The translations under genes and the position numbers were made by a program. A stretch of 64,000 bases of DNA. Source: Roseimaritima multifibrata. Its GTDB lineage: Bacteria > Planctomycetota > Planctomycetia > Pirellulales > Pirellulaceae. The notes beneath the pieces are model-generated. The model saw only the letters and a list, made by a program, of their open reading frames with translations, was not told where the DNA came from and made no database searches. Every line of letters begins with the position of its first letter. The stretch's first letter is position 1. Below are positions 43,267-53,242 of this stretch, piece after piece. The DNA is taken from positions 6,944,001 through 7,008,000 of the forward strand of contig NZ_CP036262.1 in NCBI RefSeq assembly GCF_007741495.1, written 5' to 3'.

Positions 43267-45507
43267 ATGACCAACGCTGATTCGGATTCGGATCCCAAAA
43301 CTGCATCGACGCAGGGACCTCTACCTGGTCCCGCGGCACTGGCACGCCTGCACCCGGCGCTCCACTTTCGAAAGCAGACCACCGGGGGACAGATTTCTTA
43401 TGTCTGCCACGATCCACGACGCAGCAAATATTTTCATTTCGGGGCCATTGAATATGAAGTTGCGATTCAATTGGATGGCAAAAAAAGCCCTCACCAAATC
43501 TCGGCGAACTTGCAGGATTCCGGAATCGACTGGACCGACGAAGAGGTCGTGAACCTGATCGCCTCGCTGGTCCGTTCTCAATTAGCAGAAGTCACCACGG
43601 AACCGTCCTCCCCTGCGGCAAAAGTCGTGGCTGCCTCCGAGGGATCGTCCTCCAAGGGAATGCCGGCCCCATCGACTGCCGAAAAACGCCCAAGGTCGGT
43701 GCAGGCAATTGGGATACTTTCACTGCTGGTCAGTCAACGGATCCCGCTGTTCGTAGCCGATCCGCTGGCGACTCGTTTAACGCGTTCCCTGCATGGCCTC
43801 TTCTCGGTCTGGGGCGTTCTCGCATGGAGCCTTTTGATCGGTAGCGGAGCTTGGTGTGCCCTATCCAACCGAAATGAATTCCGCGGGGAATTAGGGCAGC
43901 TATTTTCCACCGACGCCTGGCCACTGCTGATCGTTATTTGGGTCGTCGCAAAAGCGATTCATGAAATGGGACATGCACTCGCGGCAAAACGCCAAGGAGT
44001 CACGATCGGAAAGGCGGGCATCATGTTTTTCATGCTGGCTCCGCTTGCCTATGTGGATGTCACCAACGCGTGGCAGCTACGCCGTCGCTGGGCTCGCGTC
44101 CAAATTGCGTTGGCAGGAGTCTACTGCGAACTGGCAATCGCCGCGATCGCGATCTGGGTCTGGCACTACTCCAGCGATGTCATGCTCCGCCACATCGCAG
44201 TCCAAGTCGTGATGATCACCGGCCCGGCAACCCTTTTTGTCAACGCTAACCCACTCCTCCGACTGGACGGCTATTACGCGTTGGCGGACATCCTACAAAT
44301 CCCGAACCTGCGGATGCATGGACGGCGTCACCTCTCGGGACTTTGCCAGCAGTGGTTGCTTGGACGCCCGATGGAACCGAGCCTGTTAACTGGCTGGCGA
44401 AGACCTACCGCATTGCTCCATGCGTTCGCGTCGGTCCTTTTTCAGATCGTTTGGATGGGTGGACTGTTGTGGGGAATCAGCCAATGGGGCGGGATCTTAG
44501 GGATGCTGATGGGGATTGCAGCGTTCGCACTTTGGGTGGCGATTCCCCTTTGGCGATGGACGGTTTCGCTGCACCGATTGCCCGCTTGGCCAGCCTATCG
44601 ATTCCGCCTGGGGCTATTAGCGGTGATCGTCTGTGTGGGCGTTGGATTGGTCGCGACCTTTCCGTCACCACTCGGCCGGCGGATCCCCGTCGTGGTCCGA
44701 TATGCCGACGAACAACTTGGCCGTGCGGCCTCCGATTCGTTTATCGAAATGGTTGCGGTTTCGACAGGGCAATGCGTTCAGCAAGATCAGATCCTCGTTC
44801 GGCTAAGCGATCCGGAATTACAAACGCGACATGACGAAATCGTTCTTGAAATCGAAGCGACAAAAATCAAGAAACGGATTCTCACCAACCAAGGCAAACA
44901 AGGCCTAGCGACCGCCGAAGAAGAACACCTACTTGCCTTAGACAGTGAACGGTCCGAACTAAAACGCCAACTGGAATCGCTGACCCTGCGGGCCACTCGA
45001 CCAGGGATTGTGATTTCTGCGGACCTTGCCAAACGCCAAGGTACGTTCGTTCAGCAGGGAGAGATCGTGGTCCGGGTTGCCGATGAATCGACGAAAGAAC
45101 TGTTGGCCGCGATCGACGAAACGGACCTGCAAGCGTACCGTGCTGCCGCCCGAATTCAGCACCCGCTGCCAGTCCGATTCCGAGGCGGTCAAAAAACCGA
45201 GGTCATTCCAGGGGCTCCACGACCACGTGGCGGATTGGCCGTTCCTCACGTCGCCTTAATCGCAGGTAACGGAGGTCCGCTGGCGACCGCCCCTCTTCAA
45301 GAATCTCGTCAAGCCGATGAACCGTCTAATGATTCCCTGCAACTAGCGACGCCACACACCGAAAGCATCTCTCGATTGTCCGCTGCCGAATCGGCCCGTT
45401 TGCGTGCTGGTCAACAGGGGATGCTGACCATCGGCGACAGCCGCTCGTTGGTCGAGCGACTGTTTTCGCACCTTGCCCTTTCCTATAGGCCCTTCGCTAC
45501 AAACTAG
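43267..45507 (+). CDS. M50 (site-2-protease type) membrane metallopeptidase with lipoyl-like C-terminus
   Basis: 746 residues from ATG at 43267 (a longer frame from 43099 overlaps the adaptor gene). Residues about 30-125 form a small wing-helix-like domain similar to PqqD (YFHFGAIEYEVAIQLDGKKS...). The membrane protease core has HEMGH (His232, Glu233, His236) and NPLLRLDGYYALAD with Asp334, so the zinc site is complete. Several membrane helices lie between 180 and 480. The C-terminal 240 residues are periplasmic, with a coiled coil and a lipoyl/barrel arrangement (VSTGQCVQQDQILVRLSD, ATRPGIVISADLAKRQG) as in adaptors. Related M50 proteins occur in peptide-export loci such as yyd of Bacillus. 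The 3' end overlaps the giant protein gene by 11 bases. Confidence 0.88.
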   Translation: MTNADSDSDPKTASTQGPLPGPAALARLHPALHFRKQTTGGQISYVCHDPRRSKYFHFGAIEYEVAIQLDGKKSPHQISANLQDSGIDWTDEEVVNLIASLVRSQLAEVTTEPSSPAAKVVAASEGSSSKGMPAPSTAEKRPRSVQAIGILSLLVSQRIPLFVADPLATRLTRSLHGLFSVWGVLAWSLLIGSGAWCALSNRNEFRGELGQLFSTDAWPLLIVIWVVAKAIHEMGHALAAKRQGVTIGKAGIMFFMLAPLAYVDVTNAWQLRRRWARVQIALAGVYCELAIAAIAIWVWHYSSDVMLRHIAVQVVMITGPATLFVNANPLLRLDGYYALADILQIPNLRMHGRRHLSGLCQQWLLGRPMEPSLLTGWRRPTALLHAFASVLFQIVWMGGLLWGISQWGGILGMLMGIAAFALWVAIPLWRWTVSLHRLPAWPAYRFRLGLLAVIVCVGVGLVATFPSPLGRRIPVVVRYADEQLGRAASDSFIEMVAVSTGQCVQQDQILVRLSDPELQTRHDEIVLEIEATKIKKRILTNQGKQGLATAEEEHLLALDSERSELKRQLESLTLRATRPGIVISADLAKRQGTFVQQGEIVVRVADESTKELLAAIDETDLQAYRAAARIQHPLPVRFRGGQKTEVIPGAPRPRGGLAVPHVALIAGNGGPLATAPLQESRQADEPSNDSLQLATPHTESISRLSAAESARLRAGQQGMLTIGDSRSLVERLFSHLALSYRPFATN

Positions 45508-48500
45508 ACACTTCATCAAGGTAAAGCAGGACGGCTTCGTCTTCAAGATCGCCGGTGCGTCCAACGTCAATATCCTGAGGAACGGCCGCTTCCCCCATCC
45601 CACCCTGCCGTGAGAGCTGCCCCAGCCTATTAATAATGTCCAAGGCATCCGTTGGCGAAACAAAGTTATCGCCGTTCACGTCTACAAAGCCGTAAAAATC
45701 ATCGGTCGCCTGCAGGCTTCGACTGCCAAAACGATTCAGGTAATTGATCACCGCCAAGGCATCCGAAGCAACGACAATCTGATTGTTGTCCACATCGAAA
45801 CGGTCGCGTCCATTCTGGAAAGCGAACTCATTTGGCAACACTTCAATGGTAAACACATGCACGGCACTCGCTTTAGGATTCCCTTGATCGCTGGCCTGCA
45901 AAGCAACCGCGTGGAAACCGATATGCCGCGCCTCTGCGACGCCTGACAGGATGCCGGTTACCGGGTCAAACGACAACCAATCGGCCAAGGGACCATCGGC
46001 ACCAATCATGGTCAGGACCGGTGTCTGTCCTGCATCAGGATCAACAGCAATCCCGGGTTCGAAGGTCAAACTTAAAGGATAACCATGCTTAACTCTGACG
46101 CTGTCGTTCAGCACAACAGCGTCCAGCAAATCACCCCTGAAGACTGGAGCTTCGTTGCCATCGACGATTTGAATCAGCAAAGTTCGCACGGCAGCCAGAC
46201 CGCTTGAATCGCTGACCGTCACCTCAAGACTATATTCTTGCAGCTCTTCAAAATTAAACGATGCAGCATCTGCGACCGTTAGGGCTCCGGAAACCGAATC
46301 GATCTCCAGCAGCGACGCAGCCGTTCCGCCGGAAATTTCAAACGCAATCGAGTCCCCGTCATCCGGATCTGAAGCCTGAACCAAACCGACAAAGGCTCCT
46401 GGCTTTAAGGTTTCGAGCAGTTGGAACTGATTCGATTCGATCAGAGGGTATTCGGGGGCGTTCTGTAACTGAACGGGGATGTCTCGAACCAAACTGGCTG
46501 GCGGTGATCCGTTATCGGAAACCTCAACCGTCAAAACCTTGTTTGGATACTTTTCAAAATCAAGATCCGCTCCGCTGGCCACGGTCAGCAGTCCAGTCAC
46601 CGGATCGACATCGAAATCGTACTGAGCCGATCCGCCCAGGATTTTGTACCGCACCTCCTGGCCCGATTCGGGGTCGATCGCAGCCAATTCGGCAACCACC
46701 GATCCAGCTGCGACGTTTTCAACAACATCAAGGTTAAGCGGTGGCAAAACCGGAGGCTCATTGATGTTCGTTACATCGATTTGAATCGTTCGAGAATCAC
46801 TTAGGGACGGGGAACCGGAATCGCTGACCAGCACATCCACCGTATAAGTAGGTGACGTTTCATAATCGAGTGGTTCAGATCCCAGCGAAATCATTCCGGA
46901 TAGACGATCGATCACAAACGCATTCTGGCCTGTCCCCCCCACGATCCGGAAGAAGTGATTCTGGCCTGCATCGACATCCGAAATGGCAACCTTGCCAACG
47001 GCCCCTCTAGCGGGAACCGCTTCGCTAACGATCAGCGATTCGGTCAGAATACTAGGCGACTCATTGGAATCTCGTACGACCACGGGGATTTCGGCCAGCC
47101 GTTTGGTTGCGGGATTCCCTTGATCAACCACCTCGACCAACAAGGTCAAACGTGGCCGCGTTTCAAAGTCCAAGCTGGAATTATCGATCAACCTGACCAT
47201 CCCGGTTTGGGAATCGATCGAAAACGTCCCATCATCATTTAAGAGGCTCAGGCTAGCTTCGCCAGCAAGGCCTGAATCGACGTCAAAAAACTCAATTCGC
47301 CCGATCACGGATCCTTCGTTTGCTTTCTCGCTAACGCTTAACGCTCGGTTGACGATTGTGGGCTGATCATTGATATCCTTCAAATCAATCGTGACCGTAC
47401 CGCTGGCAATCTCCCCCAGTGGATCCACCGCTTCAACAGCAAGAACGACCGTTGGGCTCTGCTCGAAATCGAGGTCTTGCGGTCGCCGAACCGTCAACCG
47501 GCCGGTACTGGAATCGATCGCCACCGCGTCGGCCCCGGAGCCTCCAGCGATCCGATACTGCAAAGTTTGCTCCAGATCGGGATCGATTGCAAAGACCGAT
47601 CCAATCACGCTTCCCGCCCGTTCATGTTCATCTAGCAAGAAGCGAAAGGCTCCCATTTCCGGTGTCGAATTATCGTACATTCCGAAGTTGAATTCGAAAT
47701 TCTCGAAACGTTCAATCTGAGCCTCACGTGCGGCCCCACCGATCTCGAACCCGGCCTGTCCCGCACTGATTTGATAATCATCGGTCGCCAACATTGGCAA
47801 GCGATACTTACCATCGGCGTCGGTCACCGCAATCGCTTCACGCTGCTCGTATTGTAAATCCGTGATATAGGCGTCGTAGGTAAAACCATCGTAATAGGTT
47901 TCAAAATAAGCGATGTCGTCGTTAAACGTCGCCACCGAAATCGTTTGCTGAGCGCCCAAAGCCAAGTTGGCCGTGGATGCGATTTGCAACAGCTGGCCAT
48001 TTGCATCATAAGCCTCCAGCCAGCCCACGGCGGTGCGGTTCCGATCTCCGCCGATGAAGGTCACCGAAGCGGAATTCACGGGCCGAAAGAAATCCGCTCG
48101 AATCCGGTAACCGGAAAAGACGGGAGTCATCGAACCTAAATCCGAAACCGTTGAGAAGACGTTTTGGAAACGATTAAATTGAAAGTCCGTGTCAACCGTC
48201 AGCGTTCGGTTGATCGAATTACCGGAGGAGGAAAGCACTCGGAACGTGGCAACCGAACTAACACTATCGAGCGGGATACCGGGCACATAGTTACTCGCCG
48301 AAATCCTCTCCGTCACGACGTCACGGATCCCATTTCCATTCGTGTCCGCAAGCACCACCACCCCTTCGAGTGGCGTTTCTCCTGAATCTCTTTCCCCGTT
48401 GCGATCCGTGTCCGCGTAGACCTCACCATAGACTCCGCCAATAAAATTGTAGTCTCCCACGTGGTCTAGCTGACGGCGTGTAAAAGCAGGAGTCGTAATC

Positions 48501-50668
48501 GGCGAATAGGTGTAATCATCAAGCTCCCAACCGGCGCCGATGTAATTTTCGTAGCCAACGGAACCTCCCACCCAGTCTTCCGCAGTCCCTCCGACAGAAC
48601 CACCGATCCGCGCCATGTATTCAATCCGGTCGCCCAGAATCTGAACCGCGTTTGGCGGTGCAGTGAAATTAAAAGCAGGTGAACCGCCGTTGTCGACAAA
48701 CACGACGGGACTGTAAACACGATCCGCCAGGGAAACCGTGCTGCCCCAAACCCTGGCGACTGAATCGTGAATGGACCAGTCGGCCCCCACGCCATCAATA
48801 ACGCCCCGGTTACCCGTATCAATATCTTCATTCAGCTCTGGTTTGGAATCAGAATGCACCACCATGTAGGTTTGCGCATCAATCGAAAAATAGTGAATCG
48901 CGTTGCGGGATTCCGTGGTTTCAAAACGATTGTCAGGGAGACCTGAGAATCCTTCCGCCGTACTTTGCAGAACGGTTGCTTCAACATTAGGGATCACCGC
49001 AGTTACATCGGGCAACAAAACCAAGAATCCATTGCTACCAAACCGAAGCCCTGACAAATCGATCACGGTTTCAATACTGCCAGCCCAGTAACTGTTTCCA
49101 TCGACGGCCACAAAATAGGTCCCGTCCGGCACCAAGGAATCGGGCTCCCCACGCAGCTCCAAATATTGCTCCGCGGTCCCCACCGTATCAAAACTAGACT
49201 GAAGAAAGACCTCACTGATGTAGATCTCAGACGCGTCAAACGTCTCATACACAATATTTACAGGAACATCGACCGGGGTCAAATTCCGCCAAGCCAACCC
49301 CGAAAAATCACCATTCACAGCAAGCTGCACCTGCGCCGTTTGAGTCGACAACGAATCGTCCCTCAAACGAACTTTGACTTCCTGTGGCGTCTGCCAGTTC
49401 TCAGCATTGAACGCCAATCGATTTCGATCCGCCGCCACACCCGCCAACGAACTTGACACATCGATCACCACATTCCCAAGTGGCATCCGATCAAGAACCA
49501 CGCTAAACGAATCCTCGCGGGAACTACGTCGAAGATCGGTCGAACCATCGGTTGCGATCACCGACACTCCAACCGGCCCTAAGTCCAAACCAAAATCGAC
49601 CTCTTTGCGATCTTCGTTCTGCCCCAACGTGACACGCTGCGCAACCGGTCCGCTTGCTGCATAAAACAAACTTGTGGGATGGACCGATTCACTCACCACC
49701 AGCCCCGGCTCCACGGCGCCCGTGATCGGATTGACTTTCAACCACTGCTGACCGCTTGCATCCCCATCCGACGCCATCACCAGATCCGTACCGTCAAACG
49801 TCAAAGAGCCCGTCTGCACGGGCTCTGCCGCGGGAGCCAGCAGACTTCCGGTGCCATCCAAACCAAACCGAAAGAATTGGCCAGCGCTATTGCTATAGCC
49901 AACAATCTGTTGCGTCCCCGGTTCGAACGTTAGATCGGCGACATCCCCCAGATCGTCCACCCCAACTCCGATCGCGGTACCGACTCCTGTCGCTTGATCG
50001 ATCTGGATCAAGTAATGTCGATCCGGGTCGACGGAATCCTTGCCAACGGAATAGAGATTTTCAGTCGCCGAATCGTACGCCAACCCATCTACAATATCGA
50101 ATCCGATGTCGCCGACCTTATCAAACGCTCCGGTCGACGAATCGATTTGATAAAGCCCGTCTCCCGTACCGTCGGTTCCCAGCAATTGGCCGTCGTTGGC
50201 TCGGACAAGCCCTGTCAAAAGCGGATTCTGTGCATCAACGATCCGTGGTATCGCAGTTCGGAACAGATCGCCCTCAGAATTGACTTCGAACAACTGGACC
50301 GTCCCATCCTCCTTTGCATCTAGGCCGAAGAATCCGGCCGGATACGATTGTTTGAATCCTGAATCTTGACGGATCGCGTAGGTTCCCGCGTCCAGGTTAT
50401 TGAAGGCATAACGCCCATAGGCGTCGGTCAGATTGACGGGCTCGCCATTCTGACGGCTCCCGCTGTTATTCAGGTCAACATAGACGGTCTGATTAGCGAA
50501 AAATCCTTCCCCTGAATCGATCACACCATTGGGAATATCGTCTGCCCATAACTGCCCACTAACCGATGCCAGTAACCGGCGAGATTCAAGCGTTTCAAAC
50601 AGGTGACGACGACGGGCAGAAGATCGGTGGGCGGACAAACGTCCAGCACGAATAGAAGAGCGACTCAT
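45497..50668 (-). CDS. Giant secreted cadherin-repeat protein with lamin-tail and dockerin domains
   Basis: 1,723 residues from the ATG at 50668 (a TTG at 50683 is the longer option). The N-terminus is basic and then reads RRRHLFETLESRRLLAS (about 24-40), the planctomycete export motif related to LEPR-XLL. SdrD-like B domains follow (about 40-110 and 745-800, e.g. DTDRNGERDSGETPLEGVVV), a lamin-tail-like domain (about 480-600), and five or more cadherin-type repeats (about 1,000-1,510, with repeated DxDxx/DxNxxP calcium motifs). An Ig-like segment precedes a dockerin-type pair of Ca-binding repeats (about 1,620-1,690, DVDNNQIVVASDALAVINYL). It is probably a calcium-dependent cell-surface or matrix adhesin. 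It converges on the export cassette, which may secrete or process it. Confidence 0.88.
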   Translation of the reverse strand: MSRSSIRAGRLSAHRSSARRRHLFETLESRRLLASVSGQLWADDIPNGVIDSGEGFFANQTVYVDLNNSGSRQNGEPVNLTDAYGRYAFNNLDAGTYAIRQDSGFKQSYPAGFFGLDAKEDGTVQLFEVNSEGDLFRTAIPRIVDAQNPLLTGLVRANDGQLLGTDGTGDGLYQIDSSTGAFDKVGDIGFDIVDGLAYDSATENLYSVGKDSVDPDRHYLIQIDQATGVGTAIGVGVDDLGDVADLTFEPGTQQIVGYSNSAGQFFRFGLDGTGSLLAPAAEPVQTGSLTFDGTDLVMASDGDASGQQWLKVNPITGAVEPGLVVSESVHPTSLFYAASGPVAQRVTLGQNEDRKEVDFGLDLGPVGVSVIATDGSTDLRRSSREDSFSVVLDRMPLGNVVIDVSSSLAGVAADRNRLAFNAENWQTPQEVKVRLRDDSLSTQTAQVQLAVNGDFSGLAWRNLTPVDVPVNIVYETFDASEIYISEVFLQSSFDTVGTAEQYLELRGEPDSLVPDGTYFVAVDGNSYWAGSIETVIDLSGLRFGSNGFLVLLPDVTAVIPNVEATVLQSTAEGFSGLPDNRFETTESRNAIHYFSIDAQTYMVVHSDSKPELNEDIDTGNRGVIDGVGADWSIHDSVARVWGSTVSLADRVYSPVVFVDNGGSPAFNFTAPPNAVQILGDRIEYMARIGGSVGGTAEDWVGGSVGYENYIGAGWELDDYTYSPITTPAFTRRQLDHVGDYNFIGGVYGEVYADTDRNGERDSGETPLEGVVVLADTNGNGIRDVVTERISASNYVPGIPLDSVSSVATFRVLSSSGNSINRTLTVDTDFQFNRFQNVFSTVSDLGSMTPVFSGYRIRADFFRPVNSASVTFIGGDRNRTAVGWLEAYDANGQLLQIASTANLALGAQQTISVATFNDDIAYFETYYDGFTYDAYITDLQYEQREAIAVTDADGKYRLPMLATDDYQISAGQAGFEIGGAAREAQIERFENFEFNFGMYDNSTPEMGAFRFLLDEHERAGSVIGSVFAIDPDLEQTLQYRIAGGSGADAVAIDSSTGRLTVRRPQDLDFEQSPTVVLAVEAVDPLGEIASGTVTIDLKDINDQPTIVNRALSVSEKANEGSVIGRIEFFDVDSGLAGEASLSLLNDDGTFSIDSQTGMVRLIDNSSLDFETRPRLTLLVEVVDQGNPATKRLAEIPVVVRDSNESPSILTESLIVSEAVPARGAVGKVAISDVDAGQNHFFRIVGGTGQNAFVIDRLSGMISLGSEPLDYETSPTYTVDVLVSDSGSPSLSDSRTIQIDVTNINEPPVLPPLNLDVVENVAAGSVVAELAAIDPESGQEVRYKILGGSAQYDFDVDPVTGLLTVASGADLDFEKYPNKVLTVEVSDNGSPPASLVRDIPVQLQNAPEYPLIESNQFQLLETLKPGAFVGLVQASDPDDGDSIAFEISGGTAASLLEIDSVSGALTVADAASFNFEELQEYSLEVTVSDSSGLAAVRTLLIQIVDGNEAPVFRGDLLDAVVLNDSVRVKHGYPLSLTFEPGIAVDPDAGQTPVLTMIGADGPLADWLSFDPVTGILSGVAEARHIGFHAVALQASDQGNPKASAVHVFTIEVLPNEFAFQNGRDRFDVDNNQIVVASDALAVINYLNRFGSRSLQATDDFYGFVDVNGDNFVSPTDALDIINRLGQLSRQGGMGEAAVPQDIDVGRTGDLEDEAVLLYLDEVSSL

Positions 50669-50875
50669 CAGATAACCACGCAACTCAAGGAGAAGGATGA
50701 CACAATCAAAACAATCGATACAACCGTTAGCACAGTGGGCCCTCGATAATAGACCACCGATTTCGAAAACGCGAGCGATTTACGCTAAACTAGAAATTCA
50801 GACAGCAAACACTGGTTCTTTTTTTAAAAGCACCTATACATCCGCACAGAACGACAATCGCACAGAAACACGTCC

Positions 50876-51835
50876 ATGGACTTTACTGCAATCGATTTTG
50901 AAACCGCCAACCAGCGCCCCGACAGTGCTTGTCAATTGGCAGCGGTGGTTGTTCGAAATGGTTTGATTACCGCGAAACATTGCTGGCTGATCCGGCCTCG
51001 TCCTTTGTCCTTCAGCCCATTTAACATCCGAATCCATGGAATCGCACCGGAGCAGGTCGCTAACGAACCCGACTTCGCTGGCCATTGGCCCGACATCGCA
51101 AAAGTCCTGAACGACACTTGCTTGGTCGCCCACAATGCTCCGTTTGATATCAAGGTTTTAAACGCCTGCTTACAGACACACCAAATCGATTCGCCAGTGT
51201 TTTCGTTTACTTGCACCCGATTAATCGCAAAACGGACTTGGCCCGCTTGGGGCCGCTACGGATTAAAACCAATCTCGGAGCGTCTAGACATCCATTTCCG
51301 ACACCATGATGCACTGGAGGATTCGATAGCCTGTGCGAAGGTGCTGTTGGCCGCTGCCCAGCAACGCCAAGTCACGACGATGGAAACGCTAGAGGATTCG
51401 CTCTGTATCGAACGAGGCGAATCAGGCCCAGCAGGCTACCGTGGCGCCTGCCAACGGAAGAAGCGTCGCACCCAAAGATCGGCAAAGCCCCCGACTCGGC
51501 AAAACGCACCGCTCCCCAGCCCTCCAAGTGCCGCTCCATCGCTTGATTTTCATCGCTTATTGCTTCGCGCCGAAATGCTACGGACGCTCACGGGCAAGCA
51601 GGTCCATATCCGGGGCCCTTTCCAAATCCTCCAAGCGGAGCAGATCTGTACACTAATTGAGCGATTGGGTGGACTTTTATCAACGAAAGCAAGCAATCTG
51701 AGTGAAGTTGCCACGGCTCCCGACGACACGGACGTTCAAATTGTGGGACAAAATGGTCCCGCCGACGGCGATCCATCGGGGCCGCCAATTACCTGGACCG
51801 AAGAGCAGTTTCTACAAACTTTAGTAGGCCGGTAG
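50876..51835 (+). CDS. DEDDh exonuclease (DNA polymerase III epsilon-like) with C-terminal BRCT-like region
   Basis: 319 residues from the ATG at 50876. The exonuclease domain (1-165) has the four-acid site: Asp7 and Glu9 (AIDFETAN), Asp in AHNAPFDIKVL and the His/Asp pair in HHDALEDSIACAK. Residues 166-220 are a basic, low-complexity linker rich in Pro. The last 90 residues (LTGKQVHIRGPFQILQAEQICTLIERLGGLLS) have the strand-helix-GG pattern of a BRCT domain. Such exonuclease-BRCT proteins are thought to act in 3'-end trimming during repair. The gene stands alone after a 207-base divergent gap. Confidence 0.85.
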   Translation: MDFTAIDFETANQRPDSACQLAAVVVRNGLITAKHCWLIRPRPLSFSPFNIRIHGIAPEQVANEPDFAGHWPDIAKVLNDTCLVAHNAPFDIKVLNACLQTHQIDSPVFSFTCTRLIAKRTWPAWGRYGLKPISERLDIHFRHHDALEDSIACAKVLLAAAQQRQVTTMETLEDSLCIERGESGPAGYRGACQRKKRRTQRSAKPPTRQNAPLPSPPSAAPSLDFHRLLLRAEMLRTLTGKQVHIRGPFQILQAEQICTLIERLGGLLSTKASNLSEVATAPDDTDVQIVGQNGPADGDPSGPPITWTEEQFLQTLVGR

Positions 51836-51874
51836 CGCAGATTTGGCGCAGCAAGATTTTTAAAAAGGCTCTAG

Positions 51875-51898
51875 AAGGAAACCTAAGTGCTTCCTTTT
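51875..51898 (+). terminator. Possible terminator downstream of the exonuclease gene
   Basis: AAGGAA-N10-TTCCTT followed by TT is a weak stem-loop 40 bases after the exonuclease stop and just before the hydrolase gene. The stem is short and A/T-rich. Confidence 0.35.
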
Positions 51899-51920
51899 AC
51901 CAGCAGAGCCCACCATCGCC

Positions 51921-52913
51921 ATGATCCTCCACGTCCATCGCGTTCTCGTGTCGACCATTATCGCTGGGATCCTGATCACCAACGTCCCGTACTCTCAGGC
52001 CCAAGTCGATACCCCCGAAGGAACCTCGCAAATGCCTTACCTCAACGTTCCTCTCCCAACGATGGGAGGGACCCAGGTTTGGACGGATCATCGGAATATC
52101 AATGGCTGGCGTCTGCAACAGAATGTGATTACCGGTCATTGGCGATTGCTGGACCCGAGTGACATTCGCCGGGCCTGGGGCGATCGTGAATCCTGCCAAA
52201 ATAAGTTTCCCCAACTGACCGACAGCGAACTTGAGGCGGCCGCGCCCAAAGAGGTGGTCATCTTGCTACATGGCCTGATGCGCAGCAAGCATTCCATGCG
52301 AGGTTTGAAAAAACGGCTGGAAGCATGTGAAGATGCCCCGCAGGTCATCGAATTCTCGTACGCCAGCACCCGCTCCGGCATCGCCGACCATGCAGCCGCT
52401 TTGCGTGAGGTGGTGGAAAGTTTACCGGGAACCCCCAAAATCAATTTTGTAGGTCACAGCATGGGCAACATTGTGGTTCGGCATGCAATCGGAGACTGGC
52501 AAAACAGTAGCGACCCCTGCAATGTGCTTTCGCGATTGGATCGCATCGTGATGATCGGCCCGCCGAACCAAGGTGCCGCGATTGCCCGCCGACTTGGCAA
52601 ACTTGGCTTGTTCAAGGTAATTACCGGCCAAGGTGGAATGGAATTAGGCCCGATCTGGACCGACCTGGAAGCTCGCTTGGCGACCCCACCCTGCCCCTTT
52701 GCTGTAATTGCCGGCGACCTCCCTTCAGGGATCCCGCAAAATCCGTTGGTCGATGGCAATAGCGACTTTGTGGTCAGTGTGGATGAGGCTCGACTGGAAG
52801 GGGCCGAGGTTTTCCGCACCGTCCCCCACATCCATTCCTTCATGATGGACCAGCAAGAGGTGCAGGACATCGTGATTGACTTTTTGGAACTGTCTGAAAA
52901 CACCGAGAGTTAG
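51921..52913 (+). CDS. Secreted alpha/beta hydrolase (lipase/PGAP1-like)
   Basis: 330 residues. A signal peptide ([20 protein letters not shown]) is followed by an approximately 80-residue N-terminal segment of unknown fold and then an alpha/beta hydrolase domain: oxyanion-type [15 protein letters not shown], nucleophile elbow GHSMGN with Ser180, acid in DGNSDFVVS and His in PHIHSFM near the C-terminus. The triad is complete. The pattern, with a long lid region ([15 protein letters not shown]), resembles lipases of the PGAP1/esterase type. The substrate is unknown, but the protein should be periplasmic or extracellular. The stop codon lies only eight bases before a heptamer repeat array. Confidence 0.85.
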   Translation: MILHVHRVLVSTIIAGILITNVPYSQAQVDTPEGTSQMPYLNVPLPTMGGTQVWTDHRNINGWRLQQNVITGHWRLLDPSDIRRAWGDRESCQNKFPQLTDSELEAAAPKEVVILLHGLMRSKHSMRGLKKRLEACEDAPQVIEFSYASTRSGIADHAAALREVVESLPGTPKINFVGHSMGNIVVRHAIGDWQNSSDPCNVLSRLDRIVMIGPPNQGAAIARRLGKLGLFKVITGQGGMELGPIWTDLEARLATPPCPFAVIAGDLPSGIPQNPLVDGNSDFVVSVDEARLEGAEVFRTVPHIHSFMMDQQEVQDIVIDFLELSENTES

Positions 52914-52921
52914 ATCGAGCA

Positions 52922-53215
52922 GGGAGCTGGGAGTTGGGAGTTGGGAGCAGGGAGCAGGGAGTTGGGAGTTGGGAGTTGGGAGTTGGGAGTTGGGAGTTGG
53001 GAGTTGGGAGTTGGGAGTTGGGAGTTGGGAGTTGGGAGTTGGGAGTTGGGAGTTGGGAGTTGGGAGTTGGGAGCTGGGAGCTGGGAGCTGGGAGCTGGGA
53101 GCTGGGAGCTGGGAGCTGGGAGCTGGGAGCTGGGAGCTGGGAGCTGGGAGCTGGGAGCTGGGAGCTGGGAGCTGGGAGCTGGGAGCTGGGAGCTGGGAGC
53201 TGGGAGCTGGGAGCT
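52922..53215 (+). repeat. Heptanucleotide tandem repeat, 42 units (GGGAGNN)
   Basis: 42 consecutive 7-base units, all GGGAG plus two variable bases: one GCT, two GTT, two GCA, sixteen GTT and twenty-one GCT. No unit has an insertion or deletion, and variants are grouped in blocks, as expected from slipped-strand expansion. Long open frames across it (SWELGVG-type peptides) are a by-product. It starts eight bases after the hydrolase stop. Confidence 0.97.
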
Positions 53216-53242
53216 GGGAGAAGATCTGCTCTTGGGTGCAAA

